A DNA stretch of 64,000 nucleotides from Nakamurella aerolata (lineage in GTDB: Bacteria; Actinomycetota; Actinomycetes; Mycobacteriales; Nakamurellaceae), in NCBI RefSeq assembly GCF_013002705.1, contig NZ_JABEND010000003.1:186001-250000 (forward strand), given 5' to 3'. Positions 15,451 through 23,787 of this stretch are shown piece by piece. Both the position numbers and the translations under genes were made by a program. How positions within the stretch are numbered: position 1 is the first letter of the stretch; every line of letters starts with the position of its first letter. The notes under the pieces were generated by a model. That model saw only the letters and a program-made list of their open reading frames with translations. It did not search any database and was not told the DNA's origin.

Positions 15451-17360
15451 GCGCGGCGTGCGGCTGCGAGCACGACGAGCCTGAGACCACTTCGGGAGAG
15501 GAAGCCGAGGAGGCGGCGCGTCCCTGGTGGCGGGACCGCGGGATCATGGTCCCGGTCTTCTCCGGCGTCGCGTTCCTGACCGGCCTGGTGCTGGAGTGGG
15601 CGGGGCTGGAGGTCCCGGCGCTGGTGCTGTTCTGGATCGGTCTGCTGTTGGGCGCGTCGACCTTCACCCCGGGCGCGATCCGGAAGCTGTTCAAGGGCAA
15701 GCTCGGCATCGGCCTGCTGATGACGATCAGCGCGGTCGGCGCGGTGATCCTCGGGTATGTCGAGGAGGCCGCCGCCCTGGCGTTCCTGTACTCGATCGCT
15801 GAGGCGCTGGAGGACAAGGCCATGGACCGTGCCCGCGGCGGGCTGCGGGCGCTGCTCAAGCTCGTCCCGGAGACCGCGACCATCCGCCGCGACGGAGCAT
15901 CGGTCGAGGTCCCGGCGAAGGACCTGGCTGTCGGTCAGCTGATGCTGGTGCGGCCGGGTGAGCGGATCGCGACCGACGGCATCGTCCGCACGGGACGCTC
16001 CAGCCTGGATACGTCCGCGATCACTGGCGAGTCGATCCCGGTCGAAGTCGAACCCGGCGACACCGTCTCCGCGGGCGCGATCAACACCGCTGGGGCGCTC
16101 GAGGTCGAGACGACCGCGGCGGGCACCGACAACTCGCTGACCACGATCGTCGACCTGGTGGAGAAGGCGCAGGCAGAGAAGGGCGACCGCGCCCGCCTCG
16201 CCGACCGCATCGCCCGGCCCCTCGTCCCGGGCGTGCTGATCCTCGCCGCCCTCGTCGCGATCATCGGGTCGCTGCTCGGCGACCCGGAGCTGTGGATCAC
16301 CCGCGCCCTCGTCGTGCTCGTGGCGGCATCTCCCTGCGCGCTGGCGATCTCGGTGCCGCTGACCGTGGTGGCCGCGATCGGGTCGGCGAGCAAGTTCGGC
16401 GTGATCATCAAGTCCGGGGCCGTGTTCGAACGGTTCGGCGTGATCCGCCACGTCGCCGTCGACAAGACCGGCACCCTGACCCGCAACGAGCCCGCCGTCA
16501 CCGCCGTCCTCACCGCCGAGGGCGTGACCGAGAAGCAGGCGCTGGCCTGGGCCGCCGCGCTCGAGCAGCACAGCACCCACCCCCTTGCGGCCGCGATCAC
16601 CGCCGCGGCCCCCGGGGCCCCCGCGGCTGACGGTGTGACCGAGCAGGCCGGGCACGGCATCGAGGGAACCCTCGACGGTGCGCGGATCACGGTCGGCAGC
16701 CCGCGCTGGCTCGACGCCGGGACGCTCGGCGAGCAGGTTGCTGGGCTGGAGGAGCAGGGCATGACGGTCGTGATCGTGCACCGCGACGGCACGCCGGTCG
16801 CCGCGATTGGCGTCCGCGACGAGCTGCGTCCCGAGGTCCCCGAGGTCGTCCGCACCCTCGCCGCACAGGGCATCGGGGTCACCATGCTCACCGGCGACAA
16901 TGCTCGCACCGCCCGCGCCCTCGCCGCCCAAGCCGGGATCGGCGACGTGCGTGCCGAGCTGCGCCCGGAGGACAAGGCCGCCGCGATCGCAGAACTCGGC
17001 GAGAAGGGGGCTGTGGCGATGATCGGCGACGGCATCAACGACGCTCCCGCCCTCGCCGCTGCCGACATCGGCATCGCGATGGGCGCGACCGGCTCGGATG
17101 CCGCGATTGAGTCCGCCGACGTCGCGTTCACCGGCCACGACCTGCGCCTGCTGCCGCGTGCGTTCGACCACGCCCGCCGCGGACGGCACATCATCAACCA
17201 GAACATCATCCTTTCGCTGCTGATCATCACCGCCCTGCTCCCGCTCGCCCTCTTCGGCGTCCTGGGGCTCGCGGCCGTGGTGCTCGTGCACGAGATCGCC
17301 GAGGTCGTCGTGATCCTCAACGGCCTGCGGGCTGCCCGGACCCCGAAGAGCGCCGCGTGA
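15447..17360 (+). CDS. P1B-4 type heavy-metal transporting ATPase (CtpG/CadA-like)
   Basis: The GTG at 15447 overlaps the cmtR stop and gives 637 residues. There is no N-terminal HMA domain, only a Cys-His-rich start (CGCEHDEPE). TGES actuator loop, SPC in the transport helix (AASPCALAISVP), DKTGTLTRNE near residue 338, HP locus (STHPLA), GDGINDAPALAAADIGIAMG and HEIAEVVVILNG follow. SPC with HEIAE is the P1B-4 pattern seen in mycobacterial CtpG, which is also paired with CmtR. It should export Cd, Co or related divalent ions. Confidence 0.92.
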   Translation: MSAACGCEHDEPETTSGEEAEEAARPWWRDRGIMVPVFSGVAFLTGLVLEWAGLEVPALVLFWIGLLLGASTFTPGAIRKLFKGKLGIGLLMTISAVGAVILGYVEEAAALAFLYSIAEALEDKAMDRARGGLRALLKLVPETATIRRDGASVEVPAKDLAVGQLMLVRPGERIATDGIVRTGRSSLDTSAITGESIPVEVEPGDTVSAGAINTAGALEVETTAAGTDNSLTTIVDLVEKAQAEKGDRARLADRIARPLVPGVLILAALVAIIGSLLGDPELWITRALVVLVAASPCALAISVPLTVVAAIGSASKFGVIIKSGAVFERFGVIRHVAVDKTGTLTRNEPAVTAVLTAEGVTEKQALAWAAALEQHSTHPLAAAITAAAPGAPAADGVTEQAGHGIEGTLDGARITVGSPRWLDAGTLGEQVAGLEEQGMTVVIVHRDGTPVAAIGVRDELRPEVPEVVRTLAAQGIGVTMLTGDNARTARALAAQAGIGDVRAELRPEDKAAAIAELGEKGAVAMIGDGINDAPALAAADIGIAMGATGSDAAIESADVAFTGHDLRLLPRAFDHARRGRHIINQNIILSLLIITALLPLALFGVLGLAAVVLVHEIAEVVVILNGLRAARTPKSAA

Positions 17361-17911
17361 CTGCGCAGGACGCCGTTGTCGTCGAGTCGACGGGCGGGGC
17401 ATCCACGAGGAGCAGGCAGGCGCTCGTCGTCGCCCTCGTCGTCGCGGCGCTCGCTCTGGCGATCGATCAAGGCTCGAAGGTCCTCGCCGCGGCGCAGCTG
17501 ACCCAGGGCGAGCGGATCCCGCTGGTCGGCGACCTGTTCGGGCTGTCGCTGGTCTACAACCCCGGAGCCGCGTTCTCGATCGGTTCCGGGGCCACCTGGA
17601 TCTTCGCGATCAGCGGCCTCCTCGCCGCCGTGGCGGTGGTCGTGTTTGCCGCACGGATGCGCGGGGCGCGGTGGGGCGTCGCGCTGGGGCTGGTCCTCGG
17701 CGGCGCGGTCGGCAACCTCGTCGACCGGCTCGTGAACTCGCCCGCGTTCGGGCAGGGGCACGTCACGGACTTCCTCGCCTACGGCGACCTGTTCGTCGGG
17801 AACGTCGCCGACGTCTTCGTCGTCGCCGGTGTCGGCCTGGTATGTCTGAACCTCCTCACGCAGACCCCTCGCACGACAGCTGAGGGTGAACGAACGGAAG
17901 AAGCTTCATGA
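17357..17911 (+). CDS. lspA: signal peptidase II (lipoprotein signal peptidase), element-borne
   Basis: This 184-residue protein has four membrane helices. The catalytic aspartates are Asp123 in GNLVDRL and Asp152 in GNVADVF, with the usual VYNPGAAFS block between. It cleaves prolipoprotein signal peptides. The GTG start overlaps the ATPase stop, so it is made with the metal pump. LspA copies recur in cadmium cassettes of Gram-positive bacteria, but no lipoprotein substrate is encoded in this element. A second, chromosomal lspA is expected elsewhere. Confidence 0.93.
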   Translation: MTAQDAVVVESTGGASTRSRQALVVALVVAALALAIDQGSKVLAAAQLTQGERIPLVGDLFGLSLVYNPGAAFSIGSGATWIFAISGLLAAVAVVVFAARMRGARWGVALGLVLGGAVGNLVDRLVNSPAFGQGHVTDFLAYGDLFVGNVADVFVVAGVGLVCLNLLTQTPRTTAEGERTEEAS

Positions 17912-18234
17912 AGGTGGAACTGCTGCACATCGCCGACTGCCCGAACACGGGAATCGCCGAAGCCAACGCACGGGCAGCGCTGGACGCTCTCGGACTCGGG
18001 GCCGTGCCTGTCGAGCTGGTGACGATCGGGACCGAGGCCGAAGCGGCGAACACTGGGTTCGGAGGCTCGCCTACGATTCTCGTCGACGGCATCGACCTGT
18101 TCCCGACAACACTCGTTCACTCACTGGCGTGCCGTGTCTATGTGGCTGAGAACGGGTTCGCCGGCGCACCGGCGGCAACACAGATCGATGAGGCGTTGCG
18201 CGACCGCATGCAAGGCGGCGAGAGCGACCGATAA
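17908..18234 (+). CDS. thioredoxin-fold protein of cadmium cassettes (often annotated alkylmercury lyase-like)
   Basis: This 108-residue protein overlaps the lspA stop (ATGA). It begins MKVELLHIADCPNTGIAEAN and has GFGGSPTILVDGIDLFP, the cis-Pro region of a thioredoxin/glutaredoxin fold. Only one cysteine sits at the would-be active site (Cys11 in ADCPN), and a second is at LACRVY. It is too short and lacks the catalytic layout for true MerB. A role in metal binding or thiol chemistry is likely, judged by its operon. Confidence 0.75.
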   Translation: MKVELLHIADCPNTGIAEANARAALDALGLGAVPVELVTIGTEAEAANTGFGGSPTILVDGIDLFPTTLVHSLACRVYVAENGFAGAPAATQIDEALRDRMQGGESDR

Positions 18235-18236
18235 GG

Positions 18237-18254
18237 CGAGTGTTGCAACCGCGA
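18237..18254. repeat. right inverted repeat of the element (attP arm)
   Basis: CGAGTGTTGCAACCGCGA is the exact reverse complement of bases 8771-8788. It ends one base before the ATG that reopens the interrupted host gene. Confidence 0.9.
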
Positions 18255-18260
18255 CATGCG
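18252..18260 (+). other. attR core (element/host junction, right)
   Basis: CGACATGCG pairs with the attL copy CGACCTGCG at 8752-8760. Host coding resumes at CGC (18259-18261), which restores Arg-Tyr-Glu-Asn-Pro of the monooxygenase. Confidence 0.75.
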
Positions 18261-19116
18261 CTACGAGAACCCGCTGCAGCTGGCCGAGGAGGCCGCCGCA
18301 CTGGACATCATCGCCGACGGCAGGGTGGCGCTGGGCGTCAGCCGTGGATCACCCGAACCGGCACTGCGCGGCTACGAGGCCTTCGGTTACACCGGGTCGA
18401 AGGACCCGCGCGGCGCCGATCTGGCCCGCGACAAGTTCGACCTGTTCATGCGGGCGGTGGACGGCGACGACGTTGCCGACGCCGACCCGAACCAGTACGG
18501 ACCGGGCGTCCGGCTGCCGATCGAGCCGCATTCGGCGGGACTGCGCGAGCACATCTGGTGGGGATCGGCGACCAGGGATTCGGCCAAGTGGACCGGCGAG
18601 ATGGGCGTCAACCTGATGTCGTCCACGCTGCTCACCGAGGACGCCGGCGTGCCGTTCCACCAGCTGCAGGCGCAGCAGATCGAGACCTTCCGCAAGGCCT
18701 GGAAGGACGCCGGGCATCCGGGCGATCCGCGCGCGTCGGTCAGCCGCAGCATCTTCCCGATCATGGACGCCACCGACGCGGCCTACTTCGGCATCCGCCG
18801 CGGCGGGATGGACGCCCACGACACCGTCGGCATCATCGACGGCTACCGCTCGACGTTCGGCAAAACCTATGCGGCGGAACCGGATCAGCTGATCGAGCAG
18901 CTCAAGGCCGACGACGCGGTGATGAGCGCCGACACCGTCATGCTCACCATCCCGAACCAGCTCGGCCCCGAGTACAACCTGCACATCCTCGAGTCGTTCG
19001 CCAAGCACGTCGCGCCGGCGCTGGGCTGGCAGCCGAACACCGACGGTCCCGTCACCGGCTACCCGATCGACCAGGCCATCGCGGCCGGAGCAGACACCGT
19101 CAGCACCGTAGGCTGA
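18256..19116 (+). pseudogene. LLM-class flavin monooxygenase, 3' fragment (split by integrative element)
   Basis: From ATG 18256, which straddles the junction, 286 codons continue the 5' fragment at 8513: RYENPLQLAEEAAALDIIAD, then VSRGSPEP and HIWWGSATRDSAKW, typical of luciferase-like oxidoreductases. The reconstructed enzyme is about 367 residues. The element supplies a potential start codon but no good ribosome-binding site, so expression of this fragment is doubtful. The flavin barrel lacks its first strands and would probably be inactive. Confidence 0.9.
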
Positions 19117-19142
19117 CGCCGCTCGCGATTCATCACCTGGTG

Positions 19143-19191
19143 CAACAGTGGGCGATGTCCGGGTCACCATCCCGGATATCGCCCACTGTTG
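19143..19191. terminator. strong hairpin terminator
   Basis: CAACAGTGGGCGAT pairs with ATCGCCCACTGTTG, with CCGGG/CCCGG inside and the 7-nt loop TCACCAT. It follows the monooxygenase 3' fragment and faces the convergent P-loop kinase gene. Confidence 0.85.
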
Positions 19192-19308
19192 TTGTCTCTG
19201 ATGAATGTTGCGGTGAAGGTGCCGATGGACGCGGCGCATCCCTGCCGCCGCGTCGTGGCGTCGGCCGCACGGCCAACTCAGCTCACCGTTTCAGCCGAGC
19301 TCACCGCC

Positions 19309-19845
19309 TCAGCCGAGCTCAGCGATCCGGGCGAGCAGGGACGCCACGTCCACGGGCTGGCCGGTGTCCACCACCAGCACCCGCCAACCCCCGGCGAGGG
19401 GTCGCAGTTGGCGCTCGGCGTAGAGCTCGCCGGGACGCCGCTGGGCGTCGAAATGGCCAGGGTGTCGATCGGTGCGCTGTTGATACCGTTGCCAGGCAAC
19501 CTCTTTCGGCACTCGGCAGAACAGCTCCACCACCGACTCCGGGGCGCCGGGCAACGCCAGCAACTCGGCGACGGCGTAGTCCGCGGGCCAGGCATTCTCC
19601 AGCACCGCCGCCGGAGCCTGCCGAGCCACGGCCAAGATCACCTGAGCGGCGGCCCGGCCCAGCCGACTGGACTGCGCCACCGAGTCCACCGGCAGCTGGT
19701 CCATCAACGTCTCCTTGACCACATCCTTACTCAGCAGCACCCGGCCGGTCCGATCGGCGAGTTCGGTTGCCAGCGTTGACTTTCCGGACCCAGGCGGCCC
19801 GGACACCACCAGGTAGCGCGGCAGCTGCGGCGGGGGGTCGGCCAT
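19309..19845 (-). CDS. P-loop kinase-like ATPase (AAA_33/zeta-toxin-like fold)
   Basis: This 178-residue protein starts at the ATG at 19845. Walker A is GPPGSGKST near residue 16. SKDVVKETLMDQL resembles the substrate-binding helix of small-molecule kinases, and VLENAWPADYA and a late Arg-rich region (RYQQRTDRHPG) suit a lid. The fold phosphorylates small molecules or nucleotides, but the substrate is unknown. It stands alone and is co-directional with the TIGR03086 gene. Confidence 0.75.
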   Translation of the reverse strand: MADPPPQLPRYLVVSGPPGSGKSTLATELADRTGRVLLSKDVVKETLMDQLPVDSVAQSSRLGRAAAQVILAVARQAPAAVLENAWPADYAVAELLALPGAPESVVELFCRVPKEVAWQRYQQRTDRHPGHFDAQRRPGELYAERQLRPLAGGWRVLVVDTGQPVDVASLLARIAELG

Positions 19846-19938
19846 CCCTGCATCTTGCCGCAGGTGATCCGGCGCACGGGCGATCCGGCCCGCAGATGAT
19901 CCGCGGGTGATGCTGCCGCAGGGCCGGTTCCGAGGCGG

Positions 19939-20601
19939 TCAGCGACTGCTGCGGCCGAGGAAGTTGGCCAGCCGCTCGGTGGGGCCGGCGTCGGCGGCGG
20001 GCTCGACGCGCGGCCCGAACGGCACCTCGGGCAGCAGCCGTACCTCGTCGGGCAGCATGCCCTGGTAGCTGCGCAGAGCCAGCTCGGCCAGCGCCGGATC
20101 AGCCTCCGCCGGTTGACCGGTGGCGACGGCGAGATCCCAGCCGTGGGCGACGTTTTCGGCGACGTAGCCTGCCACCGCGGCGAACCCCGGGACGGTCCCC
20201 CACGGCAGTTGGTAACTGGCCGTCAGCGCGTCGTCGCCGGACCAAGCCCGCTGCGTGCGCGCCGCCGCAGCGCGGAACGCCGCGGCCACCGTTGCGCCGT
20301 CTTCGGGGAGCGGCAAGCTGGTCGGCGAGCCTTCGATCGAGCCGGTCTCGGCAACCACCGCGATGCGGTTCTGCACCGCCAGCAGGTGTTCCAGCAGCTG
20401 TCGCACGGTGAACTCGGTGCACGGCGTCGGATTGTCCAGCTGCTGCTGGTCGATGCCGTCGATCAACCGCGCCACCCACTGTTGCGCGGCCGCGAGCTCG
20501 GCCCGCTGGTCGACCGGTGCCGTTTCAGAATCGGTGCCAGTACCGGGATGGGAACCGGAACCGGGACGGGGGTCGGAGCTGGACGTCGGGGACATCGGCA
20601 T
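19939..20601 (-). CDS. TIGR03086 family protein (DinB/mycothiol-dependent isomerase-like fold)
   Basis: This 220-residue protein has a Gly/Ser/Asp-rich first 35 residues. NPTPCTEFTVRQLLEHLLAV is the TIGR03086 signature, and VAENVAHGWDLAVATGQP carries the second conserved block with a possible metal-ligand His. Proteins of this fold include mycothiol-dependent maleylpyruvate isomerase; the reaction here is unknown. It is divergent from a WYL regulator across 203 bp, an arrangement that suggests it is the regulator's target. Confidence 0.85.
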   Translation of the reverse strand: MPMSPTSSSDPRPGSGSHPGTGTDSETAPVDQRAELAAAQQWVARLIDGIDQQQLDNPTPCTEFTVRQLLEHLLAVQNRIAVVAETGSIEGSPTSLPLPEDGATVAAAFRAAAARTQRAWSGDDALTASYQLPWGTVPGFAAVAGYVAENVAHGWDLAVATGQPAEADPALAELALRSYQGMLPDEVRLLPEVPFGPRVEPAADAGPTERLANFLGRSSR

Positions 20602-20804
20602 TCCTTTCGTTGCGGTGTATCCATCGGGGTGTTCCGCCCGGTGCTTCCGATGCGACCCTCCAGCGGCACTTGAAGCGGTCGTTGCGTTGGCGAGTTCCGA
20701 TGCAGGTCACTGGTGCCCGATGGCGCCGCGCGGTGCGGCTGGCTTTCACCCTGCAACCCAATATCTGCCAGCTTGTGACAGGTATTTGCGCAAGAATCCT
20801 TGCC

Positions 20805-21779
20805 ATGCGCGCAGATCGGCTGTTGTCGGAGGTGGCGCTGCTGCGCACCCACGGCCGGCTCAGCGCAGCCGAGCTGGCCAGACGCGTGGAGGCGTCACCC
20901 CGAACCGTGATGCGCGACATGGAAGCGTTGTCGGCGGCCGGGGTGCCGGTGTACGCCGAACGCGGCCGCACCGGCGGGTTCTCGTTGCTGCCCGGCTATC
21001 GGCCGCCGGCCGAAGACCTCACCGCGGACGAGGCCAAGGCCTTGTTCGTGGCCGGTGGCGCCGGCGTCGCGGACGCACTCGGCATGGGGTCGTCCTTCGC
21101 CAGCGCCCTGCGCAAACTCACCGCGGGCCTTCCCGATCGGCAGGCCGGGGCGGTCGGCGAGATCGCCTCACGCATCGTCATCGACCCGACGGGTTGGGGT
21201 GGCGCGGCCGCGCCGCCGCCGCTGCTGTCGACCGTGTTGGACGCGGTGCTGAGCGACCGCCGGCTGCTGATCGGCTACCGCTCGCCGTCCAGTGGCACCG
21301 CGGGACACCGCACCGTCGATCCGTGGGGGCTGGTGTTGGCCGGGACGGCCTGGTACCTGCTCGGCGCCCATCGCGGCCGGCCGCGCAGCTACCGGTTGAC
21401 CAGGATGACGTCGGCGCGCCGCATCGATCAGCCGTGCCGCAAACCGGCCAACCTCGATCTGCTGGCGCAGTGGCGCGACCGGCAAGCGGTGTGGCGGGCG
21501 GCCAGGCCGGGGCATCGGATCACCGTGCGGGTGGTGGCGAAACAGAGCGACCCGCTGGTGCAACTGCTCGGCATCGCGCTGGTCGCGCCGCCGCGAGTGG
21601 CTCCGGACGGCGACGGTCACGACCTGGTCACCGCGCAGGTCTCCACCCTGCGCGGCGCCGTCGGGGTGATGCTGGGGTTCGGCGACTGGCTGGAGGTGTT
21701 GGAGCCTCCCGAACTGCGGGAGCTGATGCGCAGCACGGCCGAAACGGTCAGCCGCACCTATCGACGCCGCGGCTCCTAG
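20805..21779 (+). CDS. YafY-type HTH-WYL transcriptional regulator
   Basis: This 324-residue protein starts at the ATG at 20805 (MRADRLLSEVALLRTHGRLS). The N-terminal winged helix is AAELARRVEASPRTVMRDME. YAERGRTGGFSLLPGY is the family linker. The WYL domain spans about residues 145-230 (VDPWGLVLAGTAWYLLGAHR), followed by the C-terminal WCX-like part. WYL domains sense ligands, sometimes nucleotides or nucleic acid. The longer frame starting at 20517 has no homology in its extra residues. Confidence 0.88.
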   Translation: MRADRLLSEVALLRTHGRLSAAELARRVEASPRTVMRDMEALSAAGVPVYAERGRTGGFSLLPGYRPPAEDLTADEAKALFVAGGAGVADALGMGSSFASALRKLTAGLPDRQAGAVGEIASRIVIDPTGWGGAAAPPPLLSTVLDAVLSDRRLLIGYRSPSSGTAGHRTVDPWGLVLAGTAWYLLGAHRGRPRSYRLTRMTSARRIDQPCRKPANLDLLAQWRDRQAVWRAARPGHRITVRVVAKQSDPLVQLLGIALVAPPRVAPDGDGHDLVTAQVSTLRGAVGVMLGFGDWLEVLEPPELRELMRSTAETVSRTYRRRGS

Positions 21780-21788
21780 CATGACGGG

Positions 21789-22910
21789 GTGAGCACACCG
21801 TGGCAGCCGGCCGGCCTGAGCGAGGTCTTCGCCGAGGCGCAGCGCAACGCCGAGCCGGACGCCTGGGCGTATTACCAGGCGATGGCCGGCGATCCGATGG
21901 CCCCGGCCGCCACCGACACCGAACGCGCGGCCTGGGATCGCTATCTGCTGCGCCCGCGCTACCTGCGTGGGCTGCCTGACATCGACACCGCCATCACCTT
22001 CCGCAACAGCACCGGCGCCGGTGCCGGCACCGAGATCACCCTCCCCACACCGGTTTTCGTCGCGCCCACCGCCGCGCACGGACTGGTCCATCCGGACGGC
22101 GAGGTCGCCACCCACCGCGGCGCCGGCGACGCGCTGTACATCTACTCGAACTCGGCCACCCGCACCCCTGCCGAGGTGGGCGCGGCCGCCGCCGGCCCGT
22201 GGTGGGCGCAGCAGTACCTGCTCACCGACCGCGGCCGCAGCCGGCAGTTCCTCGACGAGGTGCGCGAGGCCGGCGCCGGTGCCATCGTGCTGACCTGCGA
22301 CTTCGGCGGCCGGATCGGCTGGTCCCGGTTCCGGTCGGTGGTGCAGTCGCGCCTGGTCACCGACTCCGGTGCCTATCCCGACCTCGGCTGGCACCGGATG
22401 AGCCGCCAGGTGGAGCAGGCACTGGCTCCCGACGACATCGCCTGGGTGGCCGACAACAGCGGACTCCCGGTGTGGGCCAAGGGATTGCTGCACCCCGGCG
22501 ATGCCCGCAATGCGGTCGCCGCGGGCGCCGCCGGGGTGATGGTCTCCAACCACGGCCGCCGCCAGTTGGACGGGGTGATGGCAGCGGTCGATGCGCTCCC
22601 CGCGGTGCTGGACACGGTCGGCGCCGACGTACCCGTTTTGGTAGACGGTGGGGTGCGCAGCGGCGCGGATGTGGTGCGCGCCTTGGCCTTGGGCGCCGCA
22701 GCGGTCGGCATCGGCCGGCCAGCACTATGGGGATTGGCCGCGCGCGGCGCCGACGGGGTGCGGGCGGTGCTCGACCTGCTCACCGACGAGTTCGCCACCG
22801 CGCTGGCATCCAGCGGTGCCGCTACGGCCGCGCAATTGACCCGGGATCTGTTGGTACCGGCGCCTTCTCCCCTTCCGACTCCGCTTCCGGCTCCGCTTCG
22901 GGGGCACTGA
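21789..22910 (+). CDS. FMN-dependent alpha-hydroxy-acid oxidase/lactate 2-monooxygenase-like
   Basis: This 373-residue TIM-barrel flavoenzyme begins at the GTG at 21789, 10 bp after the WYL stop. VFVAPTAAHGLVHPDGE, VWAKGLLHPGDA (with the flavin-contacting Lys) and MVSNHGRRQLDG, which holds the catalytic His and substrate Arg, are hallmarks of the hydroxy-acid oxidase family. DGGVRSGADV and GIGRPALWGLA bind FMN phosphate. Substrate may be lactate or another 2-hydroxy acid. Its last 89 bp overlap the convergent ccdA gene, and the extra tail is a Pro/Ala-rich extension. Confidence 0.9.
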   Translation: MSTPWQPAGLSEVFAEAQRNAEPDAWAYYQAMAGDPMAPAATDTERAAWDRYLLRPRYLRGLPDIDTAITFRNSTGAGAGTEITLPTPVFVAPTAAHGLVHPDGEVATHRGAGDALYIYSNSATRTPAEVGAAAAGPWWAQQYLLTDRGRSRQFLDEVREAGAGAIVLTCDFGGRIGWSRFRSVVQSRLVTDSGAYPDLGWHRMSRQVEQALAPDDIAWVADNSGLPVWAKGLLHPGDARNAVAAGAAGVMVSNHGRRQLDGVMAAVDALPAVLDTVGADVPVLVDGGVRSGADVVRALALGAAAVGIGRPALWGLAARGADGVRAVLDLLTDEFATALASSGAATAAQLTRDLLVPAPSPLPTPLPAPLRGH

Positions 22911-23745
22911 CCGAGCGGCGGCCGCGCCGGGAGATCACCAGCACCCTGATCAGCAGGCCCGCCAACACCAGCGCCGCGACGATCCACCACACCAACGCGT
23001 CGCTGAGGCCACGGCTCACCCGCTGCACCACTGCCTGCCACTGGAACTGGGTGTCGACGCTGCTGAACCCGCCGAGGTTCGCGGTGCCATCGGTGAGCAC
23101 GAACAACGTCCCGATGCCGACAAACAGCAGCCCACTGATCAGGCTGGTGGTGTGCGTGGTGATCGGCCCGAGCCGAAGTTGCCTGCCGCGCAGCCATTTT
23201 CGCTCGCGCAGCTGCAGTCGATCCCACAGCAGCGCGAGCGTAAGCAGCGGCACCGTCATGCCCAGCGCGTAAACAGCCATCAGCAGCCCGCCGTAGCCAG
23301 GATCGGCGCCGGTGGCGGCAATGGTGAGCACGCTGCCGATCAACGGACCCGAGCAGAACCCGGCCAACCCGTACAGGGCACCGAGAGCGAGCACCGACAG
23401 CGACGACCCGAGCCGCAGCCGGCCGAGCCAACGCCCGGCCGCGTCCAGCCGGAAGCCCCAGCCGAGCATGGTCGCAACGCCCAGCGCGATGATCACGAAG
23501 CCGCCGATCGTCGTCACCGTGGTGCGGTAGCGGGTCAGCGCGGCGCCAACGGCGCCGACGCCGGCCCCGAGCGGCACCAGCACCAGCGCCATGCCGAGGT
23601 AGAACACCGCGGTGCGCGCCACCAACGTTCCGGTACGGGTGAAGGCGTACGAGAGGAACGACGGCAACAACAGCGCCGCGCACGGGCTGATCAACGCCAG
23701 CAGACCACCGAGAAACGCGCCGGCCACACCGATCTGCGGTGTCAT
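22822..23745 (-). CDS. ccdA: cytochrome c biogenesis protein CcdA
   Basis: This 307-residue membrane protein has six to seven helices. LISPCAALLLPSF and AGFCSGPLIGSV carry the paired redox cysteines that pass electrons from cytosolic thioredoxin across the membrane. It lies 42 bp after a secreted CPFC thioredoxin gene, its likely electron acceptor. The charged C-terminal tail overlaps the end of the oxidase gene on the other strand. Confidence 0.9.
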   Translation of the reverse strand: MTPQIGVAGAFLGGLLALISPCAALLLPSFLSYAFTRTGTLVARTAVFYLGMALVLVPLGAGVGAVGAALTRYRTTVTTIGGFVIIALGVATMLGWGFRLDAAGRWLGRLRLGSSLSVLALGALYGLAGFCSGPLIGSVLTIAATGADPGYGGLLMAVYALGMTVPLLTLALLWDRLQLRERKWLRGRQLRLGPITTHTTSLISGLLFVGIGTLFVLTDGTANLGGFSSVDTQFQWQAVVQRVSRGLSDALVWWIVAALVLAGLLIRVLVISRRGRRSVSAPEAEPEAESEGEKAPVPTDPGSIARP

Positions 23746-23787
23746 CGCTGCTCGGTCATCGCTGCTGGCTCAACTCTTTCGGAGTCG

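Larger units (their letters stand above)
8761..18256. mobile_element. 9.5-kb integrative mobilizable element with serine integrase, CRESS-like Rep, relaxase and metal-resistance cargo
   Basis: The element is bounded by host gene fragments on both sides and by 18-bp inverted repeats just inside its ends. In order it holds: serine integrase, small ORFs including an HTH protein, a putative rolling-circle origin, a HUH-SF3 Rep, MobC-like and MOBP relaxase genes, a membrane coiled-coil gene, and the cmtR-ATPase-lspA-thioredoxin cassette. All genes point the same way. No type IV secretion genes are present, so transfer would need a helper. Exact edges within TGCG are uncertain by a few bases. Confidence 0.88.

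Noticed and set aside
15312-17402. 696-codon open frame on the minus strand over the metal ATPase
   Set aside because: It is a high-GC shadow of the P1B ATPase; its residues are Arg/Gly/His/Asp-rich with no domain, while the plus frame has every P-type ATPase motif.
17908-18234. true alkylmercury lyase (MerB)
   Set aside because: At 108 residues it is half the size of MerB and lacks the Cys-Cys-Asp catalytic layout; a thioredoxin-like fold fits better.
8771-18254. IS or transposon with terminal inverted repeats
   Set aside because: There is no transposase and no target duplication beyond TGCG; the adjacent serine integrase and restored host frame explain the repeats as attP arms.
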